Shown here piece after piece: positions 34,301 to 43,200 of a stretch of 64,000 nucleotides of DNA. The stretch is from Macrocystis pyrifera (Eukaryota; Sar; Phaeophyceae; Laminariales; Laminariaceae): positions 682,001 through 746,000 of the forward strand of contig JASSKH010000004.1 of assembly GCA_031763025.1 (NCBI GenBank). The letters run 5' to 3'. The notes under the pieces are model-generated. The model did not search any database. It was not told the origin of the DNA and saw only the letters and a program-made list of their open reading frames with translations. Position 1 is the first letter of the stretch. Each line of letters starts with the position of its first letter. Made by a program: the position numbers and the translations under genes.

Positions 34301-36638
34301 GTTGCCGGCGGCGTCCTGCGGTATCCTCCCAAACCAGAAAAAAAGTCTGTTGTTTGCCATTCGAGGCGGATCGAGAATTTTTGTCTTCTGTTTGGTACAC
34401 ACCAGCGGCTAATTGTTTTTTTATCGTACGCCTGGCCAGCGCCCGCCACACGTCACTGGCCAATGTGTGAAGACGGTGACCCAAAGGTGGGTCGGAGCCC
34501 CTAACGAGCGCACTCCGTTCAGAATTCATGACGCAATCGTTGGTCTTGTCGATCGATGTCTGTCGAGGTCTCGGAATCTCGCCGCTTTGAACCAAAGATC
34601 GGCCCCAGTTTTTCTCAAGCCAATCTTGGCCCAACATCGGCCCCAGATTTGCTTTTTTCGGGCTTTTCCAAAAGTTGGGAACTTTTTTTTTTTCTTAACG
34701 TGCCCATAGGAAGCCTGTTCTAATTTTTTTTGGCGGGGATCTTTGGAATTCAAACTTTTTATTGATACTTCGCGTTCCCATTGGCGTAGGTCTTATGCAG
34801 TCCAAATATGCAAAATCCGACCGGAAATTTTTCGATCAGAGAATCCGATGACCCAAGTCGTCGGATTTTGGCCCCAGATTTGCTTTTTTCGGGCTTTTCC
34901 AAAAGTTGGGAACTTTTTTTTTTTCTTAACGTGCCCATAGGAAGCCTGTTCTATTTTTTTTTGGCGGGGATCTTTGGAATTCAAACTTTTTATTGATACT
35001 TCGCGTTCCCATTGGCGTAGGTCTTATGCAGTCCAAATATGCAAAATCCGACCGGAATTTTTTCGATCTGAGAATCCGATGACCCAAGTCGTCGGATTTT
35101 GGCCCAAAATCCGACGACCTGGGTCATCAGATTTCGAATCGAAAAATGGAATGCTCTCTAAATTCAATATGTTATCCACGCCAGCAAACAGCAGCAGAAC
35201 GATCGATGAGTTGGATGGTGATACAGCTGAATAGCGACGATGCTTCGCACCCGACGCGCGGACGGCGCGTCCCTCCGTGGCCAGACTAGAGTCGGCTGGC
35301 GCGGACTCGGGCCTAGAGATCAAGAGAAGACCGTGGATGCGTACTCGTAGACTACACTGCAGCTGTACAGCAGCAGCAGCAGCAGTCAATTCACAAAATG
35401 AAACACAAAATACCAAGACAGATTGACTCTAGCGCACTCGCCACGTCTCTTCGCCACCAGACTAGACGTGGGCTCGGACGCGTGGGTCCTACGCGCAGGG
35501 CAGCGCACCCAGCGCGTCTCTTCGCGGCGATAAATCACAAAAACAGCAGTTGGTCTCGGCGTTTGCTCGAATCTCTACACGCACAATAAATCTGATTTTT
35601 CCACATACGAAGACCCTTTCGATTTGTCAAGCTCATATCTGAAAATGCCATCGGGTCAAAACCTGAAGCTCAAAATCGAACCGCATAGGAAACGGCCTTA
35701 CAGCAGTGTCTGATTAGTGGTTCTTAAATGGTTTTCTCCCACAGGCTCGCGCGTACAAGCAGTTGCGCCCGTACAGAATGGACGAGTTTTCGGTGAGGCT
35801 CCACGCACACCAATCTGAAGGTACTCGTATTGGAGGTACTCGAAACAGCCAATACGGCAGGGTACGCGCGTTGTACTGGTATGTATATGCATACCCAGGT
35901 ACCAGATACCAGGGCCATGGACGGGTGGAGTCAAACCCACACGACATGACCCGCGTTATTTCGTACCAGGTAGTTATCAACATCTGACCCGACCCGAACC
36001 GTGAGATTTTGAAACCTTCTGACCCGACCCGCGGGTCGGGACTACACCCGTGGACACCGGTACACGATGAGACAAGGTCGAATGCACACATGCTCATGGA
36101 GAGGTGGGATCTATCCAAGGCCATAGCGCCGAATACAAGGTGTTGATATATTAGACTTCTGCTGCTATACGAGTACTACCGCTGGTTGTTTATTCAATTT
36201 ATTACACCTGCTGGTATGTACGCATCATACACACACCTGATATACTGCTGTAGGTATTACTTGTACTTGGACACCTGGACAGTAGTCGTACTGGTACGCA
36301 GCTGCTGGCGCAATTAGAATGCTACGATTGGTTGCATACCTACAGGCAGCTCTTGTCGCCAAGACTAAGATTGCCGCGATTTGCTCTGCTTGCAAAAGCT
36401 GCCCAATTGCCGAAACATGGCAGCGTCGCGACACCAAGCAGAAAGCAAGGGCACCGCGAAGCAAGCGACCTTCGTATTGCCTCGAGATAAGTAAAACTCG
36501 GGCGGTCAGATATAGCTCTGCCTTGGTAGGACCACTCACGTTTTGCAGAAACCTGAAGATGAGCGAAATAGGCTGGGTCATAACCTTCTTCACCCTGCCC
36601 CCTCCTCCTCCCCCCCTTCCTCCCCCAAAGCCCGACAT
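25345..36638 (-). CDS. Small nuclear ribonucleoprotein SmE, 3 exons
   Basis: SmE is one of seven Sm core proteins that ring the U snRNA Sm site in spliceosomal snRNPs. Exons on the minus strand are 36638-36540, 26162-26055 and 25428-25345, all joined in phase 0 at GT-AG sites, giving 96 aa. Exon 1 encodes a Gly-rich start, then [19 protein letters not shown]. Exon 2 encodes [20 protein letters not shown] and [16 protein letters not shown], the Sm1 motif with its [10 protein letters not shown] signature. Exon 3 encodes [20 protein letters not shown] and ITLMQSV, the Sm2 motif with the RNA-contacting LKGD. Length agrees with the family (about 92 aa in animals). The first intron is 10,377 bp and full of repeats; the second is 626 bp and holds an ATACC-rich tract. 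The gene is divergent from the methyltransferase at 37214. Identification is very secure. Confidence 0.95.
25620..25965. repeat. ATACC/CATACC-rich simple repeat
   Basis: A degenerate ACCATACC tract becomes a perfect run of CCATA units near 25890-25950. It occupies most of SmE intron 2 and creates long open frames on both strands (Tyr/His/Thr/Pro-rich or Trp/Tyr/Gly-rich) that are not genes. Confidence 0.9.
26185..26710. repeat. About 110-130-bp tandem repeat beside SmE exon 2
   Basis: Four degenerate units share CGAACCATCGGATCATGGAGGA, TTTCGTTGGCATTCCATC, AAAGCGAA..CCAAAGGCTGG and CATTGCACC. The block begins within about 30 bp of the SmE exon 2 acceptor at 26163-26164, read on the minus strand, so the repeat replaces most of the normal intron 3' end. 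Confidence 0.75.
27165..27475. mobile_element. GATC-rich inverted-repeat element, fullest copy
   Basis: Left end CACACGTCGGACAGGTCATC. Interior blocks are CTGCGCAGGATCTGTATAG, CCTGGATCATGCAGACTAAA and CTACCCGGCAACATGAGCTA. The right part is TGATCTATCTGATCTATACG followed by AGGTGTGG. The ends are imperfect inverted repeats. It lies inside SmE intron 1. Confidence 0.7.
28270..28560. mobile_element. GATC-rich inverted-repeat element, copy
   Basis: Begins CACACATCGGACAGATCAGA, has TCCGTATGATCTAGTTCGTG and TTGCCGGGGGGGG inside, and ends near GTAGATGATCTATCTGTATG. It is oriented like the 16421 copy. A run of eight or more G replaces the CCGGGTGGG block. Confidence 0.6.
28733..28826. mobile_element. 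CTGCAGTCCCG palindromic MITE, copy
   Basis: Left arm ACTGCAGTCCCGTTTTGGGG then ACAAACTACTTGAAATT; right arm CCCCCCAAAAGGGGCTGCGG. It has the family's two inward-facing arms and no coding capacity. It lies in SmE intron 1. Confidence 0.65.
28840..28965. repeat. GATTAGACC short tandem repeat
   Basis: About ten degenerate units of AGATTAGACCTGATTAGACC type. It resembles in style, but not sequence, the ATCATGCTTAGACC array in the methyltransferase gene. Confidence 0.75.
29388..29652. mobile_element. GATC-rich inverted-repeat element, copy
   Basis: Left end CCTCGGACAGATTATCTACA; right end TGTAGATGATCTGCCAGAGG followed by TGTG, good inverted repeats. The interior has GCTGTGCAGGATCTGGAATAG, CCCACCCGGCAACATGAG and a five-fold ATCATACAG run. 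It lies in SmE intron 1. Confidence 0.75.
29928..30137. mobile_element. Short TIR element, GATAACAC family
   Basis: Left end AGGCAACACACCCCCGCGGA then CGAATTTCCAAGCCGG. The inverted right end reads inward as GGATAACACACCCCCTGTGA. It is about 210 bp with no open frame of note. It is a sister of 6797-7022 and lies in SmE intron 1. Confidence 0.65.
30660..30725. mobile_element. CTGCAGTCCCG MITE fragment
   Basis: Contains AGGACTGCCGTCCCGTTTCG and the opposing CACGGGGCTGCTGTACTCC. The arms are close together, suggesting internal deletion. It lies in SmE intron 1. Confidence 0.45.
32815..32985. repeat. CAG/CGG trinucleotide-rich tract
   Basis: Interleaved CAG and CGG runs include seven or more CGG near 32858-32878 and GCAGCAGCAGC runs to 32970. 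A related CTG-rich stretch occurs at 31345-31383. They give open frames of Ala, Gly, Ser, Gln or Cys runs in every phase, none credible as a gene. Both lie in SmE intron 1. Confidence 0.9.
33993..34792. mobile_element. Harbinger-like 0.8-kb element, copy 2 (nested)
   Basis: The inverted ends GACCTATGCCAATGGGAACG and GACCTACGCCAATGGGAACG (read inward) are flanked by TTA at 33990-33992 and 34793-34795. It matches 13036-13857. It sits inside the larger 33918-35697 element, so it inserted later or the pair moved together. Confidence 0.82.
34640..35108 (+). repeat. 234-bp tandem duplication
   Basis: The stretch from CCCAGATTTGCTTTTTTCGG to the CGTCGGATTTTGGCC block occurs twice in tandem. It repeats the right end of the 0.8-kb element plus adjoining CAAAATCCGACCGG sequence. 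The copies are almost identical, so the duplication is recent. Confidence 0.85.
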
Positions 36639-37213
36639 GATGAGGTTGAGCTGCTACCGCTGCTGCTGTACCTCTCGGTGATGCTCAGCTCTCCTGACAC
36701 CTTCAGCAAAATCAATCTCTCCAAAATCCTAGCGGGGCAATTTTCAAACAACACCTTGCTCCTTCCAACGACCTTCCGATCAAAGCGAGTAAGGTTCTAC
36801 GCTGTTGCGCGGCGTGCAGCTGGCGAGTCGGTACCAGATCCACCACACGATCAACACTTTCCAGGAGGGAAGAAAGGCCCGTGTTGCCGTATAGGCAAGG
36901 CCTTTCAAGCCTATATAACACCCACGGAATCTATCCCCGTTTCCCTGTGCGTGGCCGCAATGATTCGAATTTGAATAATATTTAATTTTGACGGTTTCTG
37001 GGTTTCCGCCCATGTAGATCATACCACGGTGTGGGATTTGTTCGATCGGTTGAGTCAGGTACAGCCACTGCGACCACGTGCCTGGCCAGTATAGCCCCGA
37101 CCTCCACTCCCAGCCACCCTCCGCCTACAGCCAGCATCGCTTCGGTGGATCCAGCGTCAGCTCGTTATTTTTTCTTGACCGAAAGGAAATTGCAAGAGAG
37201 AAGCAGCACCATC
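36639..37213. promoter_or_regulatory. Divergent promoter region, SmE / methyltransferase
   Basis: 575 bp separates the SmE start codon (minus strand) from the methyltransferase start codon (plus strand), so both promoters and 5' untranslated regions must fit here unless upstream noncoding exons exist. An AT-rich stretch (AATTTGAATAATATTTAATTTTG) sits near 36966-36988. I see no certain TATA or initiator element. No MITE or SINE interrupts the interval, unlike almost every other noncoding interval of this size. Confidence 0.5.
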
Positions 37214-40200
37214 ATGGTCGCTGCTGTGCCACGAGTTCCGGTCGTGATGACTCTGTTGTTCTTGCAGAGGTGCGGAGCGTTTGTGGCGCCCCGTTCACTG
37301 GCCCTGCGGGAGTCTCCCTCCGTCTCGCGACTCGGTGTGGACACCTCCTCGACCTCGGAGTACACGTCGCGGCACGCTTCGGGGCGAGCCCCGGGGCAGG
37401 CCGCAACGATGGTGCTCGCGGGGTTGCCGTCGAAGACGGAGCGTGTGAAGGGTAGGCCCTGGGATGAAGATTTTCCAACAACGGTTGGGAAGGTAGCCTT
37501 TGCTTCCCTCAAAGACAAGGCCAGAAATATTATGGTCAAGGGTGCTGAGAAGCGAGGCCTCGACTGGACAGGCATCGTCGAAGCCCTGCAGGTATGCTCA
37601 CTTATGCTTGATATGCTGTCGGTATAGTTTTTTTTTGCCGTGATCCCCGACCGCTTCTGATCCTGCTTCTGCTGCTGCTTCTGCTGCTGTGTCAGATTTC
37701 CATCTGCTCATCAAGGTCCCACGTTGCAGTTGGTGTTTTTTGTTCAAGAAGTATCGTCGAAAATCGGTGAAGAAGACTGGTGATTTTTTTTTGTACCGAC
37801 TTCGACGATCTTCGATCTCATCTTTGATGGGCCCTCCGGTCGCAGGGCAAAAAGCGCGTTGCAAGAAGCCCCCCCCCACCGGCCCCCCGACCCCCCCTCG
37901 TTCTCTCCCACACCTCGCACCCACACGCATGTTTGACCCCCCGATCGCCTCGCCCAGCGGTGACATCAACATTATTTCTATTTTGCAGTCACACGCGGAT
38001 TTGCCCCTCTCGTCCCACTTGCTTCGCACTTGACAATATTTCCGCTTTGTCCTTCACAGTCAGCAGTACGAGTACGTACACATATAATTATTACGAGGGA
38101 CCATAGTAAGTAGGACCTACGCTGGACACAAAAGTCTATATATCTACGTGTTTTTACTAACAATATTTGGTCCTATTTACTATAGTCCCCCGTAATACTA
38201 GTAAGTACGTACTCGTACGTATCCTGCTGTACGTATCCAGCAATATACTGGTAACTCTGTATCCGGTGTTACGATATGTATTTACAAGTATTTACGGACA
38301 TGGACTCGAAGGTGGATGCCGAAGCGGATGCGGTAGACTGACTGACGCAGATGGCATTCGTATAGAGGTGCTGCAGTTTATTTGGGGTACAGACCGAGTA
38401 CTTCGCTATTACCACGATATACTGTTTGTGTTCCTGTTCACATATTTACAGCAAGCCAAGCGGTAAATCGGCGGATTTTATAAATTTTGAAATACGTCAG
38501 CTGTGAGTTCGACTGATTAAATAGTTGATACTCAACTTTCCAAGCTGCGTAATACGTCTCGTCTATATTCCATTTTTACCGAATTATACCGATAAACCGA
38601 ACGCGCGTATTCTACGAGTATACCAGGTATGTTCTAAGATTGGCTTATCTGTGGTCAAGGATATATATGGTACCAGGTGTATCTTTATTTATTATGCATT
38701 TTATTGCAGCAGTTGCTGTTATTACTAACAATGGTAATTGCTGATGTTGCACCAAGTAGACGTCGTAGTCTCCTGATAAGTTTCTCAACGGTATACGCAC
38801 ATGAGCACAAAACATATAGTTGTACCACAGGTACGGAAAACCCGAAACCTTGTTTGTTTTTTTTAATCCTCCGGCGGATTGGTAACTACCTGGTAATGTA
38901 GATCAAGCTCACAACATTTTGACTTTACGTCACCGGCTGTCGTTATGCTTGTTGCATCACCAAAAAAAAAAATATATATATATATATGTAAATAAGAATA
39001 AGAATAACTGGTGGCGCTTTTTTCTGTATCCCAACCGGCGGTCTGTTGTTGTTGTTGTTGTGTTGTCCTTTGTACCCAGCTTCATCAGTACACCCAGTGT
39101 CCGTCCTGATTCCTTATCTTGGAGATGCTGATTCCGTGGTCACAGATTACTGTTATCTCTGTGTCGTAGTCTGTGACCACAGAGCTCGTATCTTTCTAGG
39201 GTGAAGAATCAGCACGGACACTGGGCTTGCTGGATGTCGACGAGTAGAAGAACGGTTTAATGTGAAGAACACACACACAACACTGTGATACAGAGGAAGA
39301 CCAAAAAGAAAAAAAAAGCGCAAGTCAAGTGTCAAGCAAGCGAAATGCCAGCGTATCGGGTACGAGAACACAACAATACATTGTCAAGCAAGACAAAAAC
39401 AAAAACAAAAAAGAACAAAAAGACAATGAAAACAAAAACAAATATTCGAAATGAAACATAATACAAAACGACGCAAGGACTTTAGAAAGGCTGCCAGACG
39501 GAAAGCATACATACGTACTCAGGAAGGACAGATATCTGCTGCGCGGACGAAACAACGCGGAAGAGGGGTGGGTATTGCGGGCAATCGGCGGAAAAACGAA
39601 ACCTTCATTATGTACCCAGGTGGTTGATTTTACGTCGGCGGCTGTCGTTTAGGCTTCTTGTTCTTATAGTTGTTTAGAAATATTGCTTGAAGGTGACGTG
39701 TGCCCCCCGCACAGCAGTGTGACGCAGCAACAAGTACCAGGTAGCATTTGTTTTGTGTGTCGATTCATGTCATTCGAACGGGTCAACGTACCGGAGATTA
39801 AAGGCGTCTATTCATACTCGTAGTGTGTACAAGATTCCAAGGGAGCCGCTGGCCTATATATTTGACAAGGAATTACATATAGAATACGCGCGTTCGGTCC
39901 ATCACAATACTTATAAGATTCGGTAAAAATGGAATATAGACGAGACGTATTACGCAGCTTGCAAAGTCGAGTATCAACTATTTAATCAGTCGAACTCATA
40001 GCTGACGTATTTCAAAATTTATAAAAATTATAGCAGCCGTCGAATCTACAAGTACGAGGTGCGATGCTTCGTAAACTGGGGGGCCCAGCTCGGGCTCTTC
40101 GAACTAAAGTATCATATCATATCATATCATATATCGTACTTGTGTGTACCGGACACGTCAGGTACATATCACAAATACTACAGCAGTCTGTGCGCGTCAA

Positions 40201-43200
40201 ACCTGTGGTGTGGTGCTATAGGCCCTATAGCTACTATTACTATTACTATTACTATTACTATTACTATTACTATTACTATTACTATTACTACTATTACTAT
40301 TACTATTACTATTACTATTACTATTACTATTACTATTACTATTACTATTACTATTACTATTACTATTACTATTACTATTACTATTACTATTACTATTACT
40401 ATTACTATTACTATTACTATTACTATTACTATTACTATTACTATTACTATTACTATTACTATTACTATTACTATTACTATTACTATTACTATTACTATTA
40501 CTATTACTATTACTATTACTATTACTATTACTATTACTATTACTATTACTATTATTACTATTACGGGGGACAAAAGTACAGAGGACCCACGGTACGCCCA
40601 AAACCTATATATTTCCCTATTGTTACAATTACGGGGGACCATAGAAAATAGGACCAAATAATGTCAGTAAAAATAGTTCAATATACAGGTTTTTATGTAT
40701 ACCACAGGTCCTATTAACTATGGACCCCCGTAATAACAAAACTTGGTCCTATTTACTATGGTCCCCCGTAATACCACTACTCCGATAGTATAACCACTAC
40801 CACTACTATCAATACTACTTTGCGTGCTGGCACGAACTGCCCTCTTGTGACCATCTTTGCTACTGGTATGCGTTTTCTGCTCGGTGCGTTTGCCTTCTTC
40901 GCAGGGGGCGGAAAACTGGGAGAAGCGGCGAACTGCCATCCTCGCCAACAGCGATGTCGTCGTCCCGGAGTACTACCTTAAACAGTTTCATGCATGTGAG
41001 GGCACTATTGTACTGTTTTAAGTTTAAGGCCGGGATACTTCATATCCCTTGGCAAGTTTGCCTGTTGGGCAGGTACGCGTTCGTACTCACGTGTATTTTT
41101 TGCTTAGAGATAGAAGAAGAGCAGCTATTAATATTAATAGCTGCGTGTTAAGATCCCGGGTTGCGGGACACTTTGTATCCCTGGACAGGTCTGCCTTTTA
41201 AGTCGGTAAACATTGCACTCACATGTGTTGTTTGCTTAGCTATGTTTGCTTAGCTATAGAAGAAGAGCAGTTTTATTCCTTTCGTGCACGCGGAGACTGA
41301 GACCAAGCTCGTGCTCCTCTGGAAAACCCCTGGTTTTCCATCTAAGATACGCCTTCCAAGTACTACAAATACGTTCCCAGTGACTAAACCCAGGTAGTTA
41401 CCGGGCTTTCAATCTCATACAAGACCATATCTTAACACTAGCCCACTCTGATGAGCCGTATATGCAGAATTATGGGAAATTCGTGGAAACCCCGATTCCA
41501 CGAGCTAGAACATGAGTCGAAGATGCGGCTCCTCAAAACCCACTCCCACACCTCTGAACGGCGAGGCAACGAAGCCGGCAAAGTACGTAAAAAAAATCAA
41601 TAAAGGGAAGACCTAGCCTTAAGGGGCAGGAAGAAATCGTCGATGAAAGCCATCGCCATACCGCCCGCACGGGGGGGGGGGGCGAGGAAGATGCACGGAA
41701 AAGCGAAAAGTGCGTACGGGAACAAAAAGAAAAATAACACGGAGGACGACAAGAACCACCTATACCCAGTCCACCACTCTGGAAGCGCGTCCCAACACCG
41801 AGCGGGGGTAGGCAGGACAGAATATGCAAAAACACATGCCCGACCCAGTGCAAATTTATAAAAAAAGAAAACACACCAGAAACATATCGGGCAGGCAAAA
41901 ATTCATCCCCCAAGGCCCAGGAAGACGACAAAAAATAACTAAATAACGAGTGCAGTCAAGACGCGAAATTCAGCTATCCACGGCGGGGTTGACGCAATAC
42001 GTGCTCAACAATTTCTCCAAGAAATCCCCTCCGTACCACGTCACCGAGGACGACGTGTCGACCCCTCTTGAACGACTCGAAGTGGAAAATATTACTGGAC
42101 ATCAATAGGTTAGAGGTCGAGGCGGCGTCATCGCGGTGATGTACGAGACGCACTGGAAGGGACTTTCCCGGCCATCCTGGGAACGGGAAATGGACCTTCA
42201 GCTTTCTCGCCACGCCATTTTGCGCTACTGGGCCGGCACTCCGAACCAACACCGCCTAACCAACCGCCTGTATCGCCGAATGAGAATTGGCGCGGCACAA
42301 CGGGAGCTTTCCCGGAGTAACGGCGAGCGGTTTCTAGCACCCGGCTATGGTTGCGTATCGCACGCCGATTGGCTCCGCCGATACAGCAACACTGTACTTC
42401 CCAACGGGGCCCACTTTTGGTACAAGGTTTCGTCCACGATGAGAGACTGAGCGGAAGGCTCGTGCCTCGCTGGGAAAACCATCTAAGATACGCCTCCCAA
42501 GTACTACAAATACGATCCCAGTACCTGAACCCAGGTAATTACCAACCTCTCTGCACCATTCACAGCAGTACCATAACACTACTCTACTCTGATGAGCCGT
42601 ATATGCAGAAATATGGGAAATTTGTGGAAACCCCGATTCCACGAGCTAGAACACGAGTCGAAGATGCGGCTCTTGTTACGATTCTGCTTTGCATGAGGTT
42701 GAAAGCCCGGTAATTACCTGGGTTCAGGCACTGGGAACGTATTTGTAGTGCTTGAAAGGCGTATTTTAGGTGGAAAACCAGGGGTTTTCCAGAGGCGCAC
42801 GAGCTTGGTCTTACTCTTCAAAACCCGCTTCCACACCTCTTAATGACAATATTACGAAGCCGACAAGGGACGTCAAGAAAAAAATAAAAGCAAGGCCTAG
42901 CCGTAAGAGACCAGAAGAAATCGTCGACGAAAGCCAAAGCTATACCACCCGCAAGGGGGGTGGGATGAGAAAATGTCTACGGAAAAGCTAAAGGTTAGAA
43001 CAAAAGGCGAGACGGTCCTATGCTCCAGTATATGTAGTCATTTTTTACCCATATGGCCCCCGGCTCACGGCTCCCGAGCGGGAGGGGGTCGCTAGGATGA
43101 AGAAGGAAAGTAGTACGGAATACGCCATGAACCATCTGAACCCAGATCAAAACTACGGAAACGTGTCCTGTGCCACAAATGAGTGCTCCGATTACCCAGA

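Larger units (their letters stand above)
33918..35697. mobile_element. TTA-flanked Harbinger-like element, 1.78 kb
   Basis: The left end GGCTGTTTCCCATGCGGTTC and the right end, read inward as GGCCGTTTCCTATGCGGTTC, are matched inverted repeats extending through CGATTT..GAGCTTCAG. They are flanked by TTA on both sides (33915-33917 and 35698-35700). A 3-bp TTA duplication is the PIF/Harbinger hallmark. The interior contains the 0.8-kb element at 33993-34792, a 234-bp tandem duplication and a CAG run. No transposase is seen, so the element is nonautonomous. It lies in SmE intron 1. Confidence 0.8.

Noticed and set aside
40059-40661. Four open frames of 134-200 aa
   Set aside because: They are translations of the ATTACT hexanucleotide microsatellite and exist in every frame.
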